From NCBI RefSeq assembly GCF_014805625.2, contig NW_023998432.1, positions 7,241,243 to 7,305,242 on the forward strand: 64,000 nucleotides of DNA. Direction: 5' to 3'. The translations under genes were made by a program, and so were the position numbers. How positions within the stretch are numbered: position 1 is the stretch's first letter; each line of letters opens with the position of its first letter. Source of the stretch: Glossina fuscipes (taxonomy: Eukaryota > Arthropoda > Insecta > Diptera > Glossinidae). The notes beneath the pieces were generated by a model that did not search any database, was not told the DNA's origin, and was given only the letters and a program-made list of their open reading frames with translations. Shown one piece after another: positions 1 through 11,669 of this stretch.

Positions 1-1075
1 GCTGTCAATAACCTCTCGATGAAAGCGAACTTGTTTTTCGATGCATGCGCTGATCTTAATTTATATTTTAACCCCAGCAAAACAAATACTATTTATTTTG
101 CCAAAGTTTCTAAACGTGAAATCAGACTCCTCATCAAAGGAAGTAAAGTTGATCAGGTGAAATTTCTTTGATTTCTTGGTAGAATTTTAAATGACAGTCT
201 AACTCTTCGTGGACATTATGAGAAAGTCTTCAAAGGCTGTCAATCCGGATGCAATATCATTAAACTCATGACTAACAATCAGTTAGGCTTGCCTCCCAAA
301 AAAGCTTTGACTCTATACAAAGCTTTAATCAGATCCAAAACGGAATTTGCACATTCTACATGGTGCAATTTCCCAAAATATATTGAGAAACGTATACAAA
401 CATTTGAAAACCGAATATTAAAACGTTGTACTGGACTGACCCCATCAATTCCTCAATACATTCTCAATGCGATCTCTGGTGAATGACCCGTTTCGGGAAG
501 AGCTTTTCTCTGCACTGCCAAGGTTCTAATTAAGGTGCAGGTAATGAATCCTTCCCTTTTTCAGTAAGTTGTATCTCTCAGTGATACTGTCCAGTGCAGC
601 TACACATTCTGTTATCAAAGACTGCATCATATTTTTGGCAAGATAAATTCAATTCCTCTTTGGAATTTTTTCACCAACAAATGCAGAGTCTTCACGAACA
701 TTCTCGAATCGATCTCCACCTCAAAGCAAAATATCAATTTCTACTGTGTGATGATGTTATGCCACGAAAAGCTCCTTTTTTATTACAATAACGGCTATGC
801 CAATGACGGCAATGCCAATGGTTCCGCCAGGCATAATGTATCTAGCTTCTCTGTAGTGAGTCATCTCTCTAAAATAGAACATCGAATCAAAGTGGCTGAG
901 GAACTTTCCTCGACTTTTATTGAGTTGCTCGCCATCAGACTTGCTATTATTTTTTCTGATAGCAAGTCAGCTCTATTTGTAATAAATAAAAGAGATGCAG
1001 AGAATCACTATGTGTTTGATATACATGGGATGTTTCATGAGTCTCAAGTGGATGACTGTCACCTTGTTTGAGTAC
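1..1075 (+). mobile_element. Non-LTR retrotransposon fragment (family B): RT tail plus RNase H
   Basis: One frame runs from base 1 to 486 with a single internal stop (169-171). It resembles the region just after the catalytic motif of a non-LTR reverse transcriptase: a segment ending FNPSKTNTIYFAK, an LGRILND piece, then KALIRSKTEFAHSTW and IEKRIQTFENRILKRCTGL, typical of the RT thumb. After frame changes (594-791, 748-1071) comes an RNase H remnant with an acidic residue in TFIELLAIR, an Asp in FSDSKSAL, and a final VPDHCGFF whose His fits the last RNase H motif. The same order, with the same residues, recurs on the minus strand at 56760-57960. The 5' part lies outside the window. RNase H after RT fits the I, LOA or R1 groups; the exact clade is uncertain. 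Confidence 0.75.
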
Positions 1076-3190
1076 CTGACCCCTGCGGTTTTTTTCTCCA
1101 ATTACTACGGCCGCTCTTTTTTTGTCGCGTTTTATATATATTTCTAAACAAAAATGCGACAGTTAATTGTCCGCACATATAAGCTACAAATCTATTGGCT
1201 TAATCCATATCTACTCAACAAATTAAAAAAAAAACATTGGAAACAGGCTGCTTTTGCCGTTTGGTTTTGATTCCGTACAAATTAATATCGACTATGAACG
1301 AAGAAATAAGAGATTTAGATTAGTACAAACCAAGAGTATGCATAACATTCTTAGAAAATATAAAATTGAGACAAATACAATAAGAGGATGTAGGCCTTTT
1401 ATTTGCTTTATAAAAGTGATTGTTATCGTTCAAGTTATCATTTTATTCTCATTTTCTGTGTTTTTTATAAAAAGCCACGTCATACAAATTTATATATATC
1501 GAAATATATATGCCGTAAGAATATTAAAGTGTAGTACATAACCATTTCATAAAAAACTAGTATAAAAGGTCTTTTAATACAAGCAACTGGATAACAAATA
1601 CCCAATAAATGGACATTTAGTGACAGACATGTCGGGCGGAGTCATTTCTTCATTAATTTTGCATCCTTTGGGATTAATTTAAAATCTTATCTGCTGGAAA
1701 TAACGCTATATAATCGAAAAAGCTTAATTTTGATGACTTGTGCTGCTATATATAAATTTATTCATTTGGATGCGTCCTTTTTATTACGTGGAACATAGTT
1801 TCATGCTTTTTTGTTGAATCTAAATGAGAACAGTATGGAAATGTACGTTGTGGACATATAAACAAAGATTGGTGTAAAATTGATAATTTTAGTTTTTACA
1901 TTAAATTAATAAAAATACATATAGTAAACAAAAGAATAACGATACCGTCGATGTGTTTCGTTAACGGGTAAGTACATGCTATTCTTTTAGTGTAATCGTC
2001 TGAGTGTATGGGAAATAAAACATAAAACACCCCCACATTTCCCGAACAAGGTAGCTCAGCAGAGGCAAATACACTGGCATCATCAGCCTCCTATCCTCAT
2101 ACAGTGGCAATTTAGGGTAGCCCTAAAAATAATCTAGTTCGTAACTTTATATTTGAACAAACAGGAAGATTTAAAGACGCATGTTACACATACCTGCCTG
2201 TTTCTTTTATTCGTATTGTTTATTATCTTCAAAGTTTGTTTCCAAACATTGATAATCAAATCTATAGATACGTCTTGTTGTGGAATTGCAAGTTGGAATA
2301 TCATTTCTTTTTGCGATATTTCTTTACTTCTAGTTTTGTGTTGGTTATGTCTGCTTATCTTAGTTCAGTGCTGCTTTCCAAGCATCTGCGTTGTTAGTTT
2401 GATCATTATTTACTGTTTGCTAAATCTATCGTGACTCAATTGCAGTGTTAAAATACCGCTATTTTTCGTGCTAAACGCTACATATAACAAATTAATTTTT
2501 TTGCCTTCCATTCTTCTATTTTCTCTGTCTGTCTTCTGGAATGTTCGCTTAAACTACGTCGTACCAAAACAGGCCTAAAATTCATTAATTTCTAGTTTTT
2601 GTGTTACTGCTACGCGAAGTGAGCTGATATTACTATTACTCTTGGTGTGGGAAGTCCATACCGCGCTATAAAACATCTATTGTATTCGGTAAATCGAAAA
2701 CAATATTACAAGGAACTAACATACTTATCTAATCCGTTTGTCTGCAAGAGAACTTCTTTGTTTTTCTTTTAGCAACAATAATCCTCTATTTAATATATTA
2801 GTTCAAATTAAAAAGTCTCAGCTGTTTCCACACCGGTCTTGCTTCACCATTTGCAAAATTTCATCGACTTTTTTAGTGAGTGCGAGGTGCATATATATAT
2901 ATTTCTATATCTTCGATAGAGAAATTCCCGCAACGGCATCGAGCAAATTACTCCTGGGTTTTTCGTTGACTCACAGCATTCTCACCCCACACTGTACAAT
3001 TTTTTTTAGTTTTTGCAGCGTTTTTCATTTTTTATAGTAAAAAAACATCTCATACTAATTCAACCAGATGAGCGAGTGAGAATGTGGCATAATATATCGG
3101 TTTTTTAATTTAATATGCTTTATTATTTTATTATTATTATTGTTTCTTCAATAATTGCTGCAGGGTGGACATCGCGATAGAACTCAATAC
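1076..3190. other. AT-rich stretch without recognisable gene
   Basis: There are homopolymer runs and short open frames only. The longest, 2153-2434 on the plus strand (93 codons), encodes a Leu/Ile/Cys-rich hydrophobic peptide as AT-rich non-coding DNA often does. I see no splice structure or family motif in it. Nothing else is supportable here. Confidence 0.5.
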
Positions 3191-4660
3191 TATTAGTAAT
3201 TTAGCGATCGGTTGATTGTGTGTTCATAGTTTGTTTAGTGTAAAAAATATTTTGTAATATAATAAGAAGCAAAAGACAAAAAAAAAAAAACAAAACAAGC
3301 GACAGATATCTTGTATAAAATCATCTTCTTTCGGCCAAAGTAACAATATACCATTTTGTGGACAAACTTGTTCAAAAAAACCCTCGGGTTATTTTTCTTT
3401 TTGTTAAATAATGGCGACGAAAACTAGTACTGATGCTACCAAGTGAAGTAGGTAGCTGATGAAGTCTCTTTGTCTCAACATTGATAAAAGGTTGCAGATA
3501 TCGAATCTCGTGTTTCTCAATTGACGAATATATACAAGGAAATTGGAATGCTTAAGTTCAGGGTTCTAAAGCAGTAAATTTCAGCTATTGCAAGTGATCT
3601 TCGTGTATCTGAGATACCTTATCCAGAAAACAAAAATCTGAAACAAGTGCTGTGGAACGTCTGTAAATTTGTGAATTCTGGTAAAAGAAGTACTCATTAT
3701 GACCTCATTATAGTGAAGTTTTGTGCAGTTTATGATCGGCATTTTCTCCTACGTAAAGTTGAGGATTTTAAAGTCACAATAAAGTAACATTTGTTAAGTA
3801 CATTTGATATTCATCGCATGGGTCCTTATGTTATACATTTCCATAATTCTACTCAAATATAATTATCACTGGTAACTTTAATTGCAATTTATTATCCGAA
3901 AATTCACTCACAGATGCATATGTGCCTTAAATTTATATCCCATGAAGGCAGTCACTCCAACGTGTTTCAGTCAAACGGCTAATACACTTTTAGATTTATT
4001 TATTGAAAGTAATTGGGTTATTGGCCTGCTCTCGCTTTCTTGTGGGTATGAACTTTTTTCAAACTGCGGAGAAACTGCGATGCGGAGACTGAAAGTCAAT
4101 ATTAAAAATATTGTTCGATACATATGTAGATTAAAAAGAGTGGAAAACGTGTCAGCCTATGTTCTTCAGTTCGTGGGCCTCATCTTTGAAAATTTGCTCT
4201 AGCTGACAGTGCTGATATTGTTGCATAAAGTTGTTTAGTCAAGGCATCCTTGATAACTACGTGAAAAACAGGAATTGGCAGTCAGCAATAGAGGCATAAA
4301 GATTATACAAAAGAAGTATCACAACCTATTATCTGAAAGACACTTTTTCATCTCTACTATCAAGCTACGTAACGGTTTACCACGGAATTTGCAAAAGACG
4401 GCGAGTGCTGGTTTAAAGTTATTAACATATTATAACGTAACTAACCGCTAAGTCAATTGGTATTTTGTTATTTTTCGTTGTCAAAATTTGCTGCATTTCT
4501 GTATAATTGAATATGTATCATAATATGTAATAAGGGTATTCTTTGTGATCACTAATTGACTAGGCACTTATTCACTTACATTATACCTTTACTGCTGCTT
4601 AGAAGGCTTGAACCTGGTTGTGTACGTGGTAACTCAAATAAAAAATGTAAAAATATAAAC
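3190..4660 (+). mobile_element. Jockey/CR1-type non-LTR element, internally deleted
   Basis: After a leader with an A-rich run (about 3280-3290), a degraded ORF1 (3411-3870) is followed by a short endonuclease remnant, PMKAVTPTCFSQTANTLLDL (about 3940-4000), which matches the late endonuclease pattern of Jockey-group ORF2. This passes directly, within the 3882-4202 frame, to MRRLKVNIKNIVRYICRLKR, the C-terminal tail of a non-LTR RT. The RT fingers and palm are therefore missing: an internal deletion of most of ORF2. The tail continues in other frames to about 4440, and an AATAAA-like 3' end lies near 4640. Boundaries are approximate. Confidence 0.5.
3411..3870 (+). pseudogene. Degraded ORF1 of the Jockey/CR1-like element
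   Basis: An ATG at 3411 begins MATKTSTDATK and soon meets stops. A neighbouring frame then gives a coiled-coil-like stretch (ADIESRVSQLTNIYKEIG), and after another break DLRVSEIPYPENKNLKQVL and LIIVKFCAVYDRHFLLRKVE. A coiled coil followed by an RRM-like 'EIPY...IIVKF...R..LL' block is the usual architecture of nucleic-acid-chaperone ORF1 proteins in CR1/L1-like elements. At least two stops and one frameshift break it. Assignment rests on pattern only. Confidence 0.4.
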
Positions 4661-6140
4661 TAAAAAAAGTTAGGCTGTAGTCATAAGTTATCTTTGTCTA
4701 ATTTACTTATTGTTTATATATAGATTAATTGTATTTGCTGACATATATATTTTCTACTTTATGCAATTCGAACTGTTTTTTCTTTTTGCGATTAATACAC
4801 ATTAAGTCGGTATGCTGTACGACTAAAAGTTACGAATTTTTGTATTATAAAACTCTTAACGTGAAGTGCAATAAGTGGGGTTTATGGTCGCTGCAATCAT
4901 TGTCCCTGGTAAACCAATCGTTCGTTTCCTAATATTTAAGTTATGTTTATTTTCATAACTTTCTGCTACGTGCATTTGATATTGGTACTGGCATACTTCA
5001 TCTTTCGGATAGATATAACGTTTCGTTGTTTTAAGTAATGTGTTTTATGAAAGTTTCGGCAGAAGACAAAGCGAGCGAAAGTGCTTCGGCAACGTATAAT
5101 TTGTTATTCGGATTAGAGAACAATTTATGTTCCTATATTACAGACTGCAGTATTTTCCATTTATGTGAATTAAGTTAAAATAAACATTAATGCTTCCTAA
5201 CAAATTAAATTACAAAACAAATATTTAATAACTTTTTTTATGAAATGTTTCATTTCGAATATTCTAAATTTCTCAGAGTATTTGGGAAATATAAAATTTA
5301 GAAATCTTAAATTATAATTATATTTGCTACATTGTTTGGTTCTTTCTATATATACCCCAGCGCATATTAACTTGAAAACACAGATGTGTAGAACAGAAGC
5401 TTCTGGGAGAATGTGACGTCATATAAAGGAACAATTAACAGATCTTTGCGCATACAAGTAATGAGATTTAAAGAGCTGACAATCAGATTGCTGCCAGTTA
5501 ACAGCGTTACTGCTGTTACTGATCTTAGTTTCAATTTTGAATGAAATGTTGCGTTATCGTGCCTTTTAATTACCGCTGACATAACCTTCATTAGAATATA
5601 TCCATAAGCCAAATACACATTCGTAGCGCGTCATGCAGCTGCCGGCCGACGAAAACGAGTATCACAAAAGCAGGTTAACGATATAAAAATCAAGGTATAA
5701 AATTAGGTACTAGTAATATGATGGTAAAAATGAATATAAATAGAATATTTGTGAAAGGCAGAATGAGTAGAAAAAGAATATTTAAATTGAGCAGTTGAAA
5801 GTATTAGCAAAAATAAATTGTGAATAATCCTACATTTAAAGAATATAATTGTAAATAAAAGAACTGAAGTGTATTTCTCTTGAACAAAATATCCACGATC
5901 CAGTGGTACGAATCTTATAAAAGAAAAGCGTCAATCTGTAACAATACATACGAATAATAGTCAATGTATATAAATAAGACTAGTAATAAGCATGGACATA
6001 GTCATAAGTAACGTATATATTGTAACGGTGCAGTTATGCTGGCAGATCCTTTCTGCCTTATAAAGATAATACAAGGAATTAACATTTAAATTGCACTTAT
6101 AAGTCGCTGACAATTGTATTCTAGATGATAGATAATATGC
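4660..6140. other. AT-rich stretch without recognisable gene
   Basis: Short frames only (for example 4729-4932 plus and 5367-5618 minus), with no motif I can place. Slightly less AT-rich DNA at 5620-5660 has no clear feature either. Confidence 0.4.
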
Positions 6141-6149
6141 TTTCCGTTA

Positions 6150-6830
6150 ACTCTGTGAACTTCAATTCTCCTTGTGGTGGGTCATTCAACCTTAATATAA
6201 AAATATCTTGGTATTCCATTGATCTTCATGTAACGTCTTGGAGTAACACTTGATCGTAAACATAACTTTGGCTCTGCTAAAGTTTATCTAATGGTCTGAA
6301 AACTGCACAATCTCTATCTATATCTGCCTCTAAGGATTGAACGCATTCGCTACTCATGATATATGTGAACTATTGTATTGAAGTTTTTTCTGGGTTCCGA
6401 AGGTATAACTTAAACAGGCTTCAAAGTATTGTTAACCGTGTAACACGATTTGTTTAGAATGTCAAACTTGGAGACAGCATCTACTCCTGCGCTTATGATT
6501 CCACGTGTTCACGCTGTAAAATTCTACTTTCCCGATGATCTAGAATTCAGGTTGCTTATCTACCTCTAGAAAATCATTCAATCTCAAACCCCAAACCAAA
6601 GCACCACTGCAGTTATCTAGATCGAATGATAATATTAATACCACGATCTTCTAATTTATCAGCCGAACGATGCTGACGTGATAATGATGACACTCTTCGT
6701 GTTGCTAGATATTGGATAGCGTTACCACTGAGACTGATCTTTTTCGATAAATCTTTGAATTCGTTTAGAAAAACGTTGACCGCACTGCTAAACAGTTACT
6801 TTATATTTTGTTGCCGATAGGAATTGGTGC
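6150..6830 (+). mobile_element. Jockey-type reverse transcriptase C-terminal fragment
   Basis: Conceptual translation across several frames gives LGVTLDRKHNFGS (the motif after the RT palm), then LPLRIERIRYS, NRLQSIVNRVTRFV, LGDSIYS, and near the end LDIG...LPLRLIFFDKSLNSF, the standard C-terminal block of Jockey-group ORF2. Stops and frameshifts occur every 50-100 bases. No endonuclease or palm region is left, so this is an old 5'-truncated or eroded copy. Confidence 0.55.
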
Positions 6831-7285
6831 TTATGGGGCTTAGGGAACGTTTGCACATGTGTGCTCACTTATTTTGCAGTTTCTTTTTGCACATGAAATG
6901 TATCTATGTAACTCGGTAATAGGCTTATGGATTTATAGCTACTTAGTGAATGAATAAATGAAATGAAATTGAAATAAAAGAAGAAAGTTACAAAAAAGAG
7001 AGCAAAAAATGCTTTCCACGGTGAGCCCGTAAGAGGTGCTGGCAACCATTTTGCTGACCTCATGCCATCCGTTTCTTAATAATCTCAAAGCAAAAAATAA
7101 GTAAATAAATAAAGTTTTGTGGCACGAAACATTCAGAAAAGAATCGAGAATGTCTATAATAGTGTATATAACAATGCAAGAACTTTCGTTAATATAGAGA
7201 ATATATATGTATTGTAATAAATTTGAAGGTTGGGGGTTTGCGAATATTTGTTTATGGGAAGATTCCCTATGAATCCTTCCCAAAG
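6831..7285. other. AT-rich spacer
   Basis: Two overlapping minus-strand frames (6869-7063 and 6939-7283) encode hydrophobic low-complexity peptides and look like chance openings. No gene is supported. Confidence 0.4.
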
Positions 7286-7612
7286 TGTAAGTAAGTGTTT
7301 TTGGGCTTTAGCTCTAAGCTGCTCGACTTCAATGCACCAAGTCTGTCTGCTTCTTTATAAATGCCAGACGAGCTAGGCATGAGGCAGTTCCTAGTAAAAT
7401 TTATAAGGCGGATTGAACGCCTGTAAGTCTTTAGCGAATTGATACGCTTTTGAATTGCTTTGAAACATTTGATTTATTCATTTTTTGATGAGTTATGTAT
7501 ACATAAATTCTTTGCTAACGTTATGCTTACATTGCTAAAGTTAATTGTTTTAATTGGGGGCGCCTGGCATTGTATTGCATTGCGAAATGCAATATTCAGC
7601 CAGGTGAATTGT

Positions 7613-7990
7613 ATAAGAAGAATATATGAAGATTATTTAAAAATATATGAAGAATAGAAAGAATATTAAAATGAAGATAAAGAATATAACAAAGAATATG
7701 AGAAGAATATATGAAGAATAGAAAGAATATTAAAGAAGAATACATAAAGATTATTAATGAATATAGGAAGAATAGAAAAAATATTAAAATGAAGAAGAAG
7801 AATATATGAAAAATAGAAAGAAGAAGAATACATAAAGAATATGTGAAGAACAAAAAAACTATTAAAGTGAAGATGAAGAACTCATTGAAATGAGGAATAT
7901 TGAAAAGAGTAAATGATCGTATAAATGAGGAATAGCAAAAACATTGTATTAAACACACCCAATTACGACAAATATATGAAGATTATTCAA
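7613..7990. repeat. Degenerate AAGAATATATGAAGA-type minisatellite
   Basis: Roughly 12-16 bp units built from GAAGAATATATGAA, GAATAGAAAGAATATT and variants repeat for about 380 bp. The purine-rich strand is the plus strand. The opposite strand is open from 7958 to 7596 only because the repeat lacks stops there, giving a Phe/Leu/Ile-rich peptide. It sits inside LTR-like copy 1 and is absent from the other two copies. Confidence 0.8.
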
Positions 7991-8147
7991 GAATATAAAA
8001 CTTGCCATCAGTTCTTCCAAGGCAGCAAAAAGCGACCGGTCTGAGGCAGTAAATTTTTTTTTTCCCAACACGATTCTACCAAGTTCTGATCCTGCCAACA
8101 TATGAAGCGTTTAACATTGCACACCTTCTGTAACACCCACCCACAAA

Positions 8148-8360
8148 GTGATCCCTCCCGAGGACAACACTCCCACATCCGACGCAGAACATGGAACATC
8201 CTCTTTCACACCCTTGGACTTCGAACACGCCCATCCACTATTTTTTGGCGACGACGTCAAAACTATTGATTACCAGGAAGTAATCAAAGAACGCGTATAT
8301 CGACAACAATTTATTATATGGCAACGATCACGTGCCAATCAGACAAAAATAAAACGCTGA
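8148..8360 (+). other. Unidentified 70-codon ORF inside LTR-like copy 1
   Basis: The frame encodes a hydrophilic peptide beginning MIPPEDNTPTSDAEHGTSSF and ending in a basic tail (RSRANQTKIKR). Its DNA is clearly richer in G+C than the surrounding repeat and has no low-complexity bias, so it looks like a piece of true coding sequence carried by the repeat. I recognise no family. It could be a scrap of gag or of a captured exon. Confidence 0.3.
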
Positions 8361-8474
8361 ACCCACCCAATATGTGGTCACAATTATTATTTTTCTTTCA
8401 GCAAAAAGAATTATGCTGAGTTTGCATGACACACTTCACAATGGATGCATACACCGATATGCGATCACACTACA

Positions 8475-9050
8475 ATATACTATCGAACATCATATATATG
8501 TAAATATATTAAATAACAGTGAAGTTTAGAGTGCACTATCCATATATGCATTGTATACGGAGAACAGAGCGAAACAAATGGATTCGTAGTGTTCCTCTTT
8601 TGCTGGATGTTATCATTTCATTTGTATTCAAAAAGACATATAAAGGACAAATAGTAACAAAGTTCCGCGATTACTTTTGACTCGAGTGATAATCTCTTGA
8701 ATGTATAGAATGGTAATTAAAATATTATCAGGAGTCGAACTGTAGTGTAGAATTGAGTCCTTCTTTCGCTTGGTAGGATAAGCACCTCGTGACATCCAGC
8801 CGTATAGCACAATGAAGTGGAAACAGCAGGGGAAGCCTAATCCGCCGCGGTAGTTAACCATAAACACATTCGCTTGGTGTTTCTTTTGTATATGTTTATA
8901 CTAGACTCCTAAAGTCCCCTTTACCATTATAGAAAAATAATTGCGTTTTATTGCCTCTTACTCAATTAGGAGGTTAGCAGTTCAGTAAGTTTTCGATAAT
9001 AAGTTACTAGTGGCATCCACGAATATGACTATGGTAACATAACCATGGGC
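8475..9050. other. Unassigned DNA upstream of the gypsy element
   Basis: This interval is where a 5' LTR and leader of the following gypsy element would be expected. I could not match it to any segment downstream of 12.86 kb, so no LTR is called. The 8628-8867 minus frame has no recognisable motif. Confidence 0.3.
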
Positions 9051-9329
9051 TTATACGTTGAGGCCAAAGGAACTTGCCGAATATCTAGCTGAGTCTAATT
9101 CAAAAGTCACTGGAACGATATAGGAGCTAAGAAAGCGGTGAGAAAAAGTCCTAGGTAGTGAACTTTTAGTTGAGGAGTTAAGCAGGTTTCTACGGTTACA
9201 AGTAAAATACTAAGCAGCACCAACTACAGACATCGTCCCAGGAAACTATAGAGGTGTTGCTGCAACCAGCGCCTAGACAGAGGAAATTGTTAAGAACACA
9301 ACCAGTCATACCTATGGAGGTTAGCCTGA

Positions 9330-10000
9330 CGAACAATATATCCACCGAAAACCCTTAATTGGGACTGTCCAGAAGGTGGGTTTAGGAACGCTGCAGTTCA
9401 TCGAATGCGTGGAAGACTTGACGAATACATGTACGGTCAATCTTGATAACTTGCCATCTGCCACATTTGCGATGCTGCAGCATCGAGCTCTCCCATGATG
9501 GAGGAATAGTAGTCGGCAGTGAGTCACTTGGGTGTTGTTTAAAAGAGGTTTGCTACGCTTTTTGTTACTATCACGCTACTTTAATACAATCGGAGACTGT
9601 ATCAGAAGCAGAACTCAACTGGTGAAAGAAAGCTTCGAAGATTATAAAGTTTCTCTCTAGGGTCTAATACGAACTAAAATCTTTAACAACGCTTATGAGA
9701 TCGAGTACTATACAACGAGACACTGCCTCAATACCTCTGGTAAATTCATCGCTAGAATTTTCACGGATTGGACGAGCTGTTGAAATGGTGGATGACCTTG
9801 AAATGATTCGGTCTGGAAATTCCACAACAAAATATATACGCGATAATGTAAAAAAACCCACGACGGCAACCACTCCGTGAGCAGCAGCAACTGGTAAGCA
9901 ATGCAACTAAAGATAATTATCAGAAAAACCCTTGTTTACGCTGTGGTCAACTGGGCTATTAGCAAAAAGATTGTCTGAATGCTGTATCGCCCTTTTCTCT
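9330..10000 (+). pseudogene. Gypsy gag remnant with zinc knuckle
   Basis: Capsid-like pieces such as LVKESFEDYKVSL.GLIRTKIFNNAYE (about 9620-9700) and the open frame 9695-9880 containing NSSLEFSRIGRAVEMVDDLE fit the C-terminal capsid of gypsy gag. At 9933-9974 a zinc knuckle is legible as C-x2-C-x4-Y-x4-C. The expected His is Tyr and is followed at once by an in-frame TAG. The knuckle is therefore dead. It is followed by the protease region as usual. Confidence 0.6.
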
Positions 10001-10189
10001 TCTTTGTGGTTAAATACGACAAGCGACACAAGACTTTTGTCGTCAACACAATTGACTGCCATCGGAAATGACTTTTAATCAATATCATAGCCTACTTCGG
10101 GAAACGCTTCCCGATCCCATGGCCATCGTATAACCTCGCCAGTAAAACTTTCTGCTCGTAATATTAACGTAAAGGCTAAAATATACCCG

Positions 10190-10330
10190 AGTAGTCTTCA
10201 ATTCGAAGCAAATCGTCAGCCAAACACTCAGCCACTGCTATCGTTGATAGTAGAGCTAACACCATGTTCATAAGAGGTAAATTCGCAAGGAACGTTCACG
10301 ACCTCTACAGGGGTGTCTTTTATAAGGAAT
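10190..10330 (+). pseudogene. Gypsy retropepsin remnant
   Basis: ATAIVDSRANTMFIRG (about 10229-10275) matches the active-site loop of gypsy aspartic protease, normally D-S-G-A. Here the Gly of the D[ST]G triad is Arg. About 30 further residues are open before a stop. It sits between the gag knuckle and RT, as expected. Confidence 0.5.
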
Positions 10331-10873
10331 ATATTCAATTAACTGATGACCGGGGACTGGAGACAGACAGCTCCCTTGTTTTTCCTGTTCAGTTGGGGAG
10401 GCTAATCATTCTTTTTTGATTGACAGTTATCCCGAGAGCAACGAAACAAGTTAGTTTTGGCTAAAATTTTTTTGCGAGCATTTGGGACGACGATCGCCTT
10501 CTCTGACCGGACAGTCCGCCGTAAAGCATAATTCCGAACGGATGGTCACGTGTGCAATATGAAGAGAGCGCTAAACCAGTCAAAATGCACTAATGTTACA
10601 ACAATGTTTGTATCTGAGTGGTTGGAAACTACGAACGGTGTCGAAGCCTTTAACAGATTTCCAAACGCGGGTCGTAACGAAGCAGCTGATTTTGAATGAC
10701 CGAAACCTAAACCGAAGCTAAAACGATATCGATGACGCCTATGAGCTCTTTGGTATCTGTTCATGTGGCCCGAGGATAATCATAAATCTGCAGATAATAT
10801 ATTACACAACCGGTTAATGATTTTATACTTAACGTACGGCCGCACTCTATTAACAAACTGAACAGGAGTTTGG

Positions 10874-11640
10874 ATGTCAATACAATTACGTAGCCGTAGA
10901 AGACTCCATGTCCTAAATGTTGACAAACGTCCAACGAATCTAGAAATATTAGTTCGGAATAAAATAAGCACACAGGACAGCCACTTAGGTAAGCATAAGA
11001 AGGAGACAGTTATGCCTTCTGGGAAGACTATAGTTAACGCGCATAAACAAGTTCTGGATGCGGTAGAACGAGAACCTGTGAAAAGCTTCATGCGACAGGA
11101 GCTGCAGAAGTTTGTTGAATTACGTGATCCTACATATATTCCGGAACATCAAATTTCAATGTGGGTGGAGCGGTTGCTTACACTACGTTATACGTCTAGA
11201 AATTCACTGACGAAAGTAGTAATCGGCGCTGAGCTAACAAGTTAATCGCTAGTCGAACCGTTGTAGACCACCTATAGTTCTCTAATAACGTTGGTCAAAA
11301 GGATGTAGGGCACATAGAGACTTTGTGTGGATTTCCAACATTTGAATCACAAATCTATCCCAGATGCCTACCCCTCATTTGAAGTTTAGGTTATACTGGA
11401 CCATCTTTGAATAGCGTAATACATTAACAGTCTGGATCCAACAGGCGGGGCCGAACAGATCTCGTTAGAGGAGAAGAGTAAAAAGTATACGGTATTAACT
11501 ATGGCTGGAAGAGGATTTCTTCAGTGTAAGGTTATGACTTTAGGCCCGCTTTTTGCTCCACCTACGTTCTAGCGTCTCAGAAGCTGTTATCGGTTTGAAG
11601 ATAGAACCCTCTATATAGAATGCCTCTACCTATCATAGGG
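10874..11640 (+). pseudogene. Gypsy reverse transcriptase remnant
   Basis: The open frame 10874-11245 covers sequence upstream of the RT core. In other frames, RLCVDFQHLNHKSIPDAYP (about 11318-11375) is the classic gypsy RT fingers motif, followed by SLDPTGGAEQISLEEKSKK and GFLQCKVM.LGPLFAP, and then a jump to IGKTLEEL. The catalytic YxDD segment is missing, so part of the palm has been deleted. Confidence 0.7.
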
Positions 11641-11669
11641 AAAACATTGGAGGAACTAATCTAAAGAAG

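Larger units (their letters stand above)
7286..8474 (-). repeat. Hairpin-rich LTR-like repeat, copy 1 (enlarged)
   Basis: This shares blocks in order with 27235-27674 and 36655-37101: a GCTGCTCG..CAATGCACCAAG block, a hairpin GGCGGATTGAACGCC, a second AGCGAATTGATACGCT hairpin, and a right end GGATGCATAC..ATATGCGATCACACTACA. On the minus strand the unit would begin TGTAGTG and end TTACA, the TG..CA pattern of an LTR, and carries TTTATAAAG like a core promoter. Copy 1 is about 1.2 kb instead of 0.45 kb because about 770 bp (7606-8375) lie between shared blocks. Orientation and LTR status are inferred; no target-site duplication was found. Confidence 0.55.

Noticed and set aside
2153..2434. Hydrophobic 93-codon ORF that might be a chemoreceptor fragment
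   Set aside because: No family motif, no flanking exons, and T-rich DNA readily gives Leu/Ile/Phe peptides by chance.
7596..7958. 120-codon minus-strand ORF, rich in Phe, Leu and Ile
   Set aside because: It is the stop-poor strand of the AAGAATATATGAA minisatellite; the peptide is a translation of the repeat.
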